From contig CAINXF010000211.1 of NCBI GenBank assembly GCA_903854795.1, positions 1 to 12,525 on the forward strand: DNA of 12,525 nt, read 5' to 3'. Under the pieces are notes generated by a model, which was given only the letters and a program-made list of their open reading frames with translations, made no database searches and was not told the origin of the DNA. Every line of letters begins with the position of its first letter. Within the stretch, counting starts at the first letter, position 1. Shown piece after piece: positions 1 to 5,402 of this stretch. The DNA comes from Candidatus Kerfeldbacteria bacterium (lineage in GTDB: Bacteria; Patescibacteriota; Patescibacteriia; SBBC01). The translations under genes were made by a program, and so were the position numbers.

Positions 1-23
1 CGCGAGGTAATGAGATGATTTGA

Positions 24-1157
24 TTACTCGAGAATCTGTGTGACTCGTCGCAACACCTCGGCTTCGGCGGCAAGGAGGTCTTGGTATGGCGTCTCCCACA
101 CGAAAAAGCTTTGACTGCCGTACGGCTTACCTTCGGGGAAGAACCGTTTCAAATCGATGGATTTCGTGACATCGATACATACCGTTGCGTTTTTTCCGGC
201 ACGTTTATAGATAACCGCGATCAATTCGGCGGTCGGCACGTTGACGATGAGTTCGTCGATGACACGAGGAAGGTCATCATCGGTCGCGCCGGTCTTCTCG
301 AAATCCTGTTCACCAAGCATGGAGTATATGAACTTTCCGCCGAACATCTGCTGCACCCGCGCCAACGCGCGCCCCCACAGTTTCAGTGTCGCAATCGATT
401 TCGATTGGTACAGGTTATCGATGATCTCCTCGCGGCGCGCCCCCGAGGCGATAAGATGGCTCGCGATGGCGAGCGAGCGGGGAGTCACGGTCGGCGTCTG
501 GAAGCTCTTGGTCTTCGAGATGATGCCAGTCAATAGCGTCGTCGCGACCTGCTCGTCAAGCACGTTGAATCCGAGCGCTTTCGTGAATTCGAAGATGATT
601 TCCGAGGTCGAGGTGGCCGTAAGATCGACGAGATTAATCGCGCCGTATTGCGTATTGCTCGCATGATGGTCGATGTTGAGGACCGGCGTCCGGTAGAAGA
701 ACTCCGCGTTGCCGGTCGCGATCGGACCGAGCATCTCAAGATCGGCCGCATCTACTGTTATGACCGCATCGTATGCGAAACTTCCCGCGCTCGTGGTAAC
801 ATCACGCGCCTCGTAGAAGCCGTTCTTCGGAGTGATGAACACCTCGAGTTTGCCGTTCTCGATGACGTAACTCAACTCCTCGACTGCCACCTTCGAGACG
901 TCGAGGCTAATAACGAACTGGCGGATATTCTTGAGCTCCTTCTCAATCGCGTCGCTCTTCGGGAGGAAGCCGTGGCCGTTTGGTAACGTGAATTCGCTAC
1001 ACACGATGCGTGCGCGTTTGCCAAGCTTCTCGAGCAACAGGAACAACCCCAGTCCTCCGGCGATGGCGTCGGACGACGGGTCTTTTGGCAGACAAATAAG
1101 GACGTTCTTGCTCCTGTTACAGAGCTCGACGGCCTGTTGAAGCGGTGTTAACTCCAT
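24..1157 (-). CDS. DHH-family protein with degenerate catalytic motifs (NrnA-like fold, probably inactive)
   Basis: A 377-residue protein resembling the NrnA/oligoribonuclease-PAP phosphatase branch of the DHH superfamily. Motif III is intact (DHH at 163-165, followed by TATSTSEIIFEF), and motif II keeps an Asp at 136. Motif I, normally HxxPDxDA, reads PKDPSSDA at 24-31, so the His and first Asp are gone. Motif IV, normally DTGxF, reads SKTKSF at 214-219, with Lys in place of the metal-binding Asp. The C-terminal DHHA1 region lacks the glycine-rich GGGH substrate loop; the equivalent stretch near 342-350 reads EGKPYGSQS. About 50 extra residues (roughly 80-130) sit between the first Rossmann half and motif II. 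From family knowledge, loss of two motifs should abolish two-metal phosphoesterase activity, so a binding or regulatory role is more likely. The gene is single, divergent from tsaE, and has its own strong promoter. The family is sure; the function is not known. Confidence 0.85.
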   Translation of the reverse strand: MELTPLQQAVELCNRSKNVLICLPKDPSSDAIAGGLGLFLLLEKLGKRARIVCSEFTLPNGHGFLPKSDAIEKELKNIRQFVISLDVSKVAVEELSYVIENGKLEVFITPKNGFYEARDVTTSAGSFAYDAVITVDAADLEMLGPIATGNAEFFYRTPVLNIDHHASNTQYGAINLVDLTATSTSEIIFEFTKALGFNVLDEQVATTLLTGIISKTKSFQTPTVTPRSLAIASHLIASGARREEIIDNLYQSKSIATLKLWGRALARVQQMFGGKFIYSMLGEQDFEKTGATDDDLPRVIDELIVNVPTAELIAVIYKRAGKNATVCIDVTKSIDLKRFFPEGKPYGSQSFFVWETPYQDLLAAEAEVLRRVTQILE

Positions 1158-1204
1158 GCGACGATAATCGATCCCTCAATACTGTCTTCGAAAAATAAGC
1201 TGGT

Positions 1205-1233
1205 ATCATACGTATTCAACGTTTTATTGTCAA
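1205..1233 (-). promoter_or_regulatory. Sigma70-type promoter of the DHH gene
   Basis: On the minus strand a perfect TTGACA (1228-1233) is followed after exactly 17 bases by TATGAT (1205-1210, five of six matches to TATAAT). Transcription would begin near 1198, giving a leader of about 40 bases before the ATG at 1157. This is the best consensus promoter in the window. Confidence 0.8.
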
Positions 1234-1277
1234 GGAATTGGCGTAACTATTGGTGGTCCTGCTAGGATACTACACAT

Positions 1278-1778
1278 ATGACCGCAACCGACACTATATC
1301 GTTCATCACACATTCTGCTAAAGAAACCACTGATTTTGGCCATTTTTTAGCGACTTCGCTCCGTGGCGGTCATGTAATTGGCCTTATAGGAGGTCTTGGA
1401 TCAGGAAAGACAGTACTTGTAAAAGCTATCGCTCAAGCGTTGGGCGTCCGGTACCCGGTCAAAAGCCCGACGTTCGTACTCATGACTAGCCATTACGTCC
1501 ATGGTAGGGGAATTTTACTGCTCAACCACGTCGATTGCTACCGCGTAGGTCGGCTCACGCTGACCGACTGCGCGGCGCTCAGGGAAGCAATGGAAATGCC
1601 ACATGCCGTGACGCTCATCGAGTGGGCAGATCGCATCCCATCCCTCCTCACGCATATACCAAAAACTCGTCGCACCCTGCTCACGTTCGACGTCATCGAT
1701 ACGAGGACGCGGCGCATCGCCGCGTCAGGTGCGCTTACAGGCTCCATGCGGAAATGGGCGAAGGCGCGCCCTTCGTGA
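1278..1778 (+). CDS. tsaE: TsaE, tRNA threonylcarbamoyladenosine biosynthesis ATPase
   Basis: TsaE is the P-loop ATPase that works with TsaB and TsaD to place threonylcarbamoyl on A37 of ANN-decoding tRNAs in the cytoplasm. The 166-residue product shows the family motifs in order: Walker A GGLGSGKT at 38-45, SPTF at 63-66, the HVDCYR signature at 84-89 and the Walker B-like LIEWADR at 113-119. The length is normal. The ATG at 1278 is preceded by a weak AGGA (1264-1267). The same stretch contains TAGGAT (1263-1268), which could instead be a -10 element giving a very short leader; I cannot separate these. The last 44 bases overlap the 3' end of the PRC-barrel gene on the other strand. tsaB and tsaD are not in the window. 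Confidence 0.93.
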   Translation: MTATDTISFITHSAKETTDFGHFLATSLRGGHVIGLIGGLGSGKTVLVKAIAQALGVRYPVKSPTFVLMTSHYVHGRGILLLNHVDCYRVGRLTLTDCAALREAMEMPHAVTLIEWADRIPSLLTHIPKTRRTLLTFDVIDTRTRRIAASGALTGSMRKWAKARPS

Positions 1779-2037
1779 GGCCCCGCGCGCGTTGCTCGAC
1801 CCGCGTTCCGCTCACCAGATCGTCGACGATCATGCGCTCGTTCGTGAGCGACACGACCTGACTCCGATTGATACGGAGGCTCCTTCGGGCGATCGGCTGC
1901 GTGAGTCTGCCCGGCTGGACGACGTACGTTACAATGTGGTGCGACTCGGTTTCGATCTCAATATCGACGATCCGCCCAAGGCGCATGCCCCCGGTCGTCT
2001 CGACAGGCAGGTGCTTGAGCTGCTTCAGCGTGATCAC
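1735..2037 (-). CDS. PRC-barrel domain protein, translationally coupled to yidC
   Basis: A 100-residue protein from a GTG start. Residues about 5-80 look like one PRC-barrel: a short strand, then MRLGRIVDIEIET (18-30), VTYVV (36-40) and VVSLTNERMIVDD (61-73), the pattern seen in RimM C-terminal and photosynthetic reaction-centre H-type barrels. It has no membrane segment or signal peptide, and the tail is basic and low in structure. The GTG at 2037 overlaps the yidC stop as GTGA. An AAGGA Shine-Dalgarno lies nine bases upstream (2047-2051), which favours this start over an in-frame ATG at 2115 that would overlap yidC by about 80 bases. It ends the rpmH-rnpA-yidD-yidC cluster, so it is probably made together with YidC. 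PRC-barrels usually act as small protein- or RNA-binding modules; the partner here is unknown. Confidence 0.8.
   Translation of the reverse strand: MITLKQLKHLPVETTGGMRLGRIVDIEIETESHHIVTYVVQPGRLTQPIARRSLRINRSQVVSLTNERMIVDDLVSGTRVEQRARGLTKGAPSPISAWSL
1759..1775. other. Inverted repeat at the tsaE / PRC-barrel convergent ends
   Basis: CGAAGG (1759-1764) and CCTTCG (1770-1775) form a perfect 6-base stem around the loop CGCGC, just before the tsaE stop and inside the PRC-barrel 3' end. There is no T-run on either side, so it is not a standard intrinsic terminator. It may only slow or end transcription weakly, or be chance in GC-rich coding sequence. Confidence 0.3.
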
Positions 2038-2813
2038 GGTTTCACTTCCTTTAGTTCCTGTGGCTTGTGCTTTCGTGCGATCCACTGTCGCTGCAGGATC
2101 TGGAACACATTCCACGTCACATAGTAGAGCGAAATGCCCGCGGGCAGGAGATACGAGAACAATGCGAAGGTAAACGGCGTAATGTAGTTCATCTGCTGGA
2201 GCGCCATGGTGGTCGCGCTCTCGTCTTTGGCGGTTTCAACGCCTTTAGGCGGCGACTTCTTCGGCGCGAGCATGCGGGTCAGGAGGTACTGCGTACCACC
2301 CACGACGATCGCGAGATAGATGTTATGTTTCGCGGTCAGGTTCAGGAATCCCATGGACATCGTCGATATCTGCGTGGTCGTGTAAAGGTCACGAAGGTGC
2401 CCGTAGAGGTTCGGAAGCTGGCTGGCATCGAGGAGATGCGTGGTCGCATCGACCTTGAGCCCACCGATGAACACTCGGTACATCGCGAAAATGAAGGGGA
2501 GTTGGACCAAAAGCGGCAAACACGAGGAAAATGGGTTGAATTTATGCTCTTTATAGAGCGCCATGGTCTGTTTTGCCAGCTCCTGCTTGTCGTCTTTGTA
2601 TTTCGTTTGAAGTACCTTGAGCTTCGGCTGTATTTCCTGGAGTGCCGTCGATGATTTAATCTGGACTAATGAAGGCCAGAACAGGAACAGCAGGGTAGTG
2701 ACGGTCAGACCGATGATCGCGAGACCAAGGTCGTGTACCGGAAGGTAGTGGTACAGCGCGATCAAGAGATTGAACATCGGCTGATAGAAGATGACGGTGA
2801 AAAGATGTGCCAT
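2034..2813 (-). CDS. yidC: YidC/Oxa1-family membrane protein insertase
   Basis: YidC inserts membrane proteins into the cytoplasmic membrane, alone or with SecYEG. The 259-residue product has only the conserved core and no large periplasmic P1 domain. The first core transmembrane segment is about residues 28-48. The cytoplasmic helical hairpin follows, with LQEIQPKLKVLQTKYKDD near 58-75 and ALYKEHKFNPFSSCLPLLVQ near 85-104. Further membrane segments lie at about 96-117, 163-181 and 208-241. A lipoprotein cysteine is not seen. The arginine that normally faces the hydrophilic groove in the first core segment (as in GLAIIxLTxxxR) is absent: this stretch reads LTVTTLLFLF at 36-45. The tail is short and basic. 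The gene starts five bases after yidD, with AAGG upstream, and its stop overlaps the PRC-barrel GTG. The identification is firm; the groove change is unusual. Confidence 0.95.
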   Translation of the reverse strand: MAHLFTVIFYQPMFNLLIALYHYLPVHDLGLAIIGLTVTTLLFLFWPSLVQIKSSTALQEIQPKLKVLQTKYKDDKQELAKQTMALYKEHKFNPFSSCLPLLVQLPFIFAMYRVFIGGLKVDATTHLLDASQLPNLYGHLRDLYTTTQISTMSMGFLNLTAKHNIYLAIVVGGTQYLLTRMLAPKKSPPKGVETAKDESATTMALQQMNYITPFTFALFSYLLPAGISLYYVTWNVFQILQRQWIARKHKPQELKEVKP

Positions 2814-2818
2814 GATAT

Positions 2819-3061
2819 TTACCTTACAGGATCAAGTCCTCCCTGTGACCAGGGATTACAGCGAATAAGTCTAAAAATGGCTAATATTAGCCCTTTAATT
2901 GTTCCGTGTTTCTCGACCGCGTTGACCGCGTACTCCGAGCATGATGGGTGAAAACGGCAATATCCATAGGGGTGATTCGCGCGAAACCAGCCATGATCAG
3001 GGGACAACGTCCGTTGATAGAGCCTCAACATGGAGATTACGATGATTTTTGGGTATTTCAT
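2819..3061 (-). CDS. yidD: YidD, membrane protein insertion efficiency factor
   Basis: An 80-residue member of the YidD (Haemolysin-type) family, a small membrane-associated protein that helps nascent inner-membrane proteins enter the YidC pathway. Visible hallmarks are an N-terminal amphipathic or hydrophobic segment, LYQRTLSP (14-21), [12 protein letters not shown] (34-45, Cys35 and Cys41), a KHG-IKG helix, [12 protein letters not shown] (64-75, Cys68) and the terminal LDPVR. The loop after LSP (about 21-33) is several residues longer than in common homologues. The start is supported by AGGA within the rnpA stop region, five bases before ATG. The order rnpA-yidD-yidC is a classic bacterial cluster. 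Confidence 0.93.
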   Translation of the reverse strand: MKYPKIIVISMLRLYQRTLSPDHGWFRANHPYGYCRFHPSCSEYAVNAVEKHGTIKGLILAIFRLIRCNPWSQGGLDPVR

Positions 3062-3067
3062 GTGGTC

Positions 3068-3418
3068 CTAGGGACGGGATGGGGGAATAAACTTTCGCTC
3101 GATGAGCCCACATTCAACGGAAATCTCTGAAAATGTGCGGTTTTTTATAGATGGCCGCGCACTGATGATAATATCAAAACCGCGTGTTTTGACCAATCCG
3201 GTCTTTCGGAGCGCTTCTCTGATCCGTCGCCGTGCCGTGTTTCGAACGACCGCCCTTTTTGAGACCTTCGTCCCGACAACCACGCCGATACGCGACGACG
3301 TTTCGCTTTGCCGCCATGTCGCCTTCACTAATAAATTTGCCGTTGAAAAAGAACGTCCTCTTTCGTACACACGACGAAAATCCTGTGAACGAGTCAAACG
3401 GTTCGTTCTCGGCAACAT
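3068..3418 (-). CDS. rnpA: Ribonuclease P protein component
   Basis: A 116-residue RNase P protein, the basic subunit that helps the RNase P RNA bind the 5' leader of pre-tRNA. It begins with the typical LPRTNRLTRSQDFRRVYERG pattern. The signature around A56 and R59-N60 is present (KRAVVRNTARRRIRE, 54-68) and fits the A-x2-RN-x2-[KRQ]-[RL] consensus, although Thr replaces the second Arg of the common RNR. Length is normal. The ATG is 13 bases after the rpmH stop, with no clear Shine-Dalgarno, so translation may depend on reading through from rpmH. The RNase P RNA gene is not in the window. Confidence 0.94.
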   Translation of the reverse strand: MLPRTNRLTRSQDFRRVYERGRSFSTANLLVKATWRQSETSSRIGVVVGTKVSKRAVVRNTARRRIREALRKTGLVKTRGFDIIISARPSIKNRTFSEISVECGLIERKFIPPSRP

Positions 3419-3431
3419 GGTCGAGTCGAAT

Positions 3432-3581
3432 TTACCGAGTCGCGCGGATCGCGATCAGCTTTCGGCCCTTGCGGCGTCTCCTCACGAGCACGTTTCGACC
3501 GCCCGGGGTACGCATACGCGCCCTGAATCCATGGACCCTTGCGCGGCGTCGACGTTTCGGCTGGTAGGTTCGTTTTGGCAT
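3432..3581 (-). CDS. rpmH: Ribosomal protein bL34
   Basis: A 49-residue, very basic protein that matches bL34 of the large ribosomal subunit throughout: it begins [20 protein letters not shown], continues [19 protein letters not shown] (22-40), and ends in KLIAIRATR. The usual length is 44-50 residues. It is the first gene of the leftward cluster and stands head-to-head with dnaA across 180 bases, the arrangement found in many bacteria. It starts only 12 bases downstream of a strong -10 element and has no Shine-Dalgarno, so the message is predicted to have a leader of about six bases. Confidence 0.95.
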   Translation of the reverse strand: MPKRTYQPKRRRRARVHGFRARMRTPGGRNVLVRRRRKGRKLIAIRATR

Positions 3582-3593
3582 AACAGTTCTCGC

Positions 3594-3622
3594 AGTATAC
3601 CAGCATCTTTATGTACGGTCAA
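3594..3622 (-). promoter_or_regulatory. Promoter of the rpmH-rnpA-yidD-yidC cluster
   Basis: On the minus strand TTGACC (3617-3622, five of six) and TATACT (3594-3599, five of six) are separated by exactly 17 bases. Expected transcription start is near 3587, only about six bases from the rpmH ATG at 3581. Confidence 0.8.
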
Positions 3623-3648
3623 TTCCTTATTGAAGACTTTAAATCGAT

Positions 3649-3679
3649 CTTTCCACAGCACATTCACATATTCTCCACA
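3649..3679 (+). promoter_or_regulatory. DnaA-box-like sites in the rpmH-dnaA gap
   Basis: CTTTCCACA (3649-3657) and TTCTCCACA (3671-3679) match the DnaA box TTATCCACA at seven and eight of nine positions and have the same orientation. They lie between the rpmH -35 and the dnaA -10, where DnaA binding could repress dnaA. The exact 9-mer CTTTCCACA recurs twice in the dnaA-dnaN spacer, at 5364-5372 and inverted at 5200-5208, which makes chance less likely. Confidence 0.55.
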
Positions 3680-3719
3680 TGTCCACGGTAAAACAATCGT
3701 TCATGCCATCATCGCTTCG

Positions 3720-3728
3720 TGGTATAGT
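3720..3728 (+). promoter_or_regulatory. Extended -10 promoter of dnaA
   Basis: TGG directly precedes TATAGT (3723-3728), giving an extended -10 element. The -35 position (3700-3705, TTCATG) matches poorly, as is common for extended -10 promoters. The start would be near 3735, with a leader of about 27 bases to the dnaA ATG, in which no clear Shine-Dalgarno is seen. Confidence 0.5.
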
Positions 3729-3761
3729 TCCGCCGTAACAAAACGTTAACTCAAGTTTCTC

Positions 3762-5126
3762 ATGACAAATGAACAAGTCTGGCAAGCGGTACTCGGTGAA
3801 CTTGAGTTGCTTATAAGCAAAGCGAACTTTACGACGTGGTTCAAGAACACGTTCGTGTTGTCTATGGAGAACGGCACGATAGTCGTCGGCGTGCCGAATG
3901 CATTCACGCAGAGTTGGCTCCAAAACAAGTACCACGAGCTCATTGTGAAGGCGGTTGAGCACTCGCTCAACATGGCGCCGACGCTCGTGACCTACGAAGT
4001 TGCCTCGATCAAGCGACAGCACGAGAATGCGACCGCTGTCGACGCGGTCACGCCGCATGCGCCACCTAAACCGATTAACGGCAATGGCGCAAAGGCGGAA
4101 GATTTCAACCTCAACCAAAAATATCAGTTCGACGGATTCGTGGTCGGCAAGGGCAACGCGCTCGCGCACGCCGCCGCGCTCGCGGTCAGCGAAAAACCTG
4201 GCGCCGTCTACAACCCGCTATTCATCTACGGCGGCTCCGGCCTTGGTAAAACCCACCTTATGCAGGCGATCGGTCACGAGGTGCTCCGGCTATACCCGGA
4301 AAAGCACGTGCTCTACGTCAGCTGCGAACGTTTCACCAATGACTACATCCACGCCGTCTCGCGTGGGCAAACGGAATCGTTCAAGAACCGCTACCGCACC
4401 GTCGACATGCTTTTGGTCGACGATATCCAATTCCTCGCTGGCAAAGAAGGGACGCAGGAGGAATTCTTCCATACGTTCAACGCCCTCCACCAAACCAACC
4501 GCCAGATCGTCGTAACTTCTGACCGTCCACCAAAATCGATCCCATCGCTCGAAGCAAGAATCACGTCGCGCTTCGAGTGGGGGATGATCGCGGACATCGC
4601 GAGTCCTGATTTTGAGACCAGAATGGCTATTTTACAGTCAAAATGCAAGGAAAAACACTTTCCACTCACTGATGAAGTGCTCCGCTTCCTCGCCACCAGC
4701 ATCCAGTCGAACGTACGCGAACTTGAGGGTGCACTCAACCGTCTCATCGCCTACCACCAGCTCAATTCCTCATCGCCTACACTCGAAACTACGAAGACTC
4801 TCCTCGCCTCCGTCACCTCGCGCGCACCACGCGGCGGATTGACGCCGAAGATCATTTTGAACGTCGTGGCCTCGTACTACGACCTCTCGCTCGATGATCT
4901 CGTCGGCGACAGCCGAAAGAAAGAGCTTGTTTTCCCACGACAAATCTCGATGTATCTCATGCGCGAGGAGCTCAAGAGTTCGTTCCCAAATATTGGTCAA
5001 GAGATCGGTGGCCGCGACCACACGACGGCGATGCATGCAGTGCTAAAGATCTCAACGATTGTCGAGCATGACGAGAAGCTTCGTCAAGACATCAACCTCA
5101 TCCGCCAACGGCTTTATAACATGTGA
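3762..5126 (+). CDS. dnaA: Chromosomal replication initiator DnaA
   Basis: DnaA binds boxes at the origin, oligomerises with ATP and opens the duplex. All four domains are visible in 454 residues. Domain I (1-80) starts VWQAVLGELELLISKANFTTWF. A short linker (about 85-115) follows. The AAA+ domain III has Walker A GGSGLGKT at 157-164, Walker B LLVDD at 217-221, sensor 1 IVVTSDR at 249-255, the ARITSRFEWG box with the arginine finger at 265-274 and sensor 2 NVRELEGAL at 317-325. The DNA-binding domain IV carries the signature GGRDHTTAMHA at 416-426, which contacts the box. Domain II is short, as in compact genomes. It is followed by an origin-like spacer and dnaN, the usual order. Two DnaA-box-like sites upstream suggest self-regulation. 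Confidence 0.98.
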   Translation: MTNEQVWQAVLGELELLISKANFTTWFKNTFVLSMENGTIVVGVPNAFTQSWLQNKYHELIVKAVEHSLNMAPTLVTYEVASIKRQHENATAVDAVTPHAPPKPINGNGAKAEDFNLNQKYQFDGFVVGKGNALAHAAALAVSEKPGAVYNPLFIYGGSGLGKTHLMQAIGHEVLRLYPEKHVLYVSCERFTNDYIHAVSRGQTESFKNRYRTVDMLLVDDIQFLAGKEGTQEEFFHTFNALHQTNRQIVVTSDRPPKSIPSLEARITSRFEWGMIADIASPDFETRMAILQSKCKEKHFPLTDEVLRFLATSIQSNVRELEGALNRLIAYHQLNSSSPTLETTKTLLASVTSRAPRGGLTPKIILNVVASYYDLSLDDLVGDSRKKELVFPRQISMYLMREELKSSFPNIGQEIGGRDHTTAMHAVLKISTIVEHDEKLRQDINLIRQRLYNM

Positions 5127-5376
5127 ATTGGTTGTGGATGATGCGACCGATTTCGTAGGACAACTTGTAGACAATTCTGTCCCGACTGTGTGAGCGATCT
5201 GTGGAAAGGTCATCACTCATCAACAGACCACCCCAACTCGCGTCACCTCGCTCACACACTTCCCACAACGCTCCACACAGCCTATTCACACCACGAGCGT
5301 TCGACAATTAAAAAATTCCTGAATATACATCGTCACATTACGCGAACAAAAATAATTATCCACCTTTCCACACACC

Positions 5377-5388
5377 TTATTACTATTA
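5377..5388 (+). promoter_or_regulatory. Candidate DnaA-trio beside tandem DnaA boxes
   Basis: After the two abutting boxes (5356-5372) and a CACC spacer comes TTA TTA CTA TTA. Its complement read 3' to 5' is AAT AAT GAT AAT, which fits the DnaA-trio pattern 3'-[G/A]A[T/A] known from Bacillus subtilis, with the same polarity relative to the boxes. This is the element where DnaA loads on one strand to open the duplex. The same bases include TATTAT (5384-5389), a possible dnaN -10 element. An AT-rich stretch this short could also arise by chance. Confidence 0.4.
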
Positions 5389-5391
5389 TCG

Positions 5392-5397
5392 GGTGAG
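5392..5397 (+). promoter_or_regulatory. Ribosome binding site of dnaN
   Basis: GGTGAG lies five bases before the dnaN ATG at 5403 and matches the GGUGA part of the anti-Shine-Dalgarno complement. It supports this start codon. Confidence 0.5.
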
Positions 5398-5402
5398 AAC
5401 AT

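Larger units (their letters stand above)
5127..5402. other. Putative replication origin (dnaA-dnaN spacer)
   Basis: This 276-base gap has no credible gene and holds a cluster of DnaA-box-like sites. On the left they point one way: TGTGGATGA (5133-5141, eight of nine), TGTAGACAA (5166-5174, seven) and TGTGGAAAG (5200-5208, seven). On the right they point the other way: CTTCCCACA (5259-5267, six), CTATTCACA (5282-5290, seven), TTATCCACC (5356-5364, eight) and CTTTCCACA (5364-5372, seven). An AT-rich stretch at about 5305-5330 and another at 5345-5360 could melt easily. The middle (5209-5297) is strikingly poor in G on the plus strand. Location between dnaA and dnaN, box clustering and AT-rich blocks together support oriC; no experiment is implied. 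Confidence 0.7.

Noticed and set aside
81..1140. Several plus-strand reading frames opposite the DHH gene
   Set aside because: They are antisense shadows of a gene with clear family motifs and show no recognisable protein features.
1735..2115. Longer form of the PRC-barrel protein starting at an ATG at 2115
   Set aside because: It would overlap yidC by about 80 bases and adds 26 residues outside the domain; the GTG at 2037 has a good ribosome site and a 4-base overlap.
3059..3420. Thr in place of Arg in the RNR motif of RnpA as a sign of loss of function
   Set aside because: The published-type signature allows variation at that position and the rest of the protein is intact.
5190..5396. A 68-codon plus-strand reading frame rich in His and Thr inside the dnaA-dnaN spacer
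   Set aside because: Its composition comes from the CACA-rich DnaA-box array; it has no family resemblance or ribosome site.
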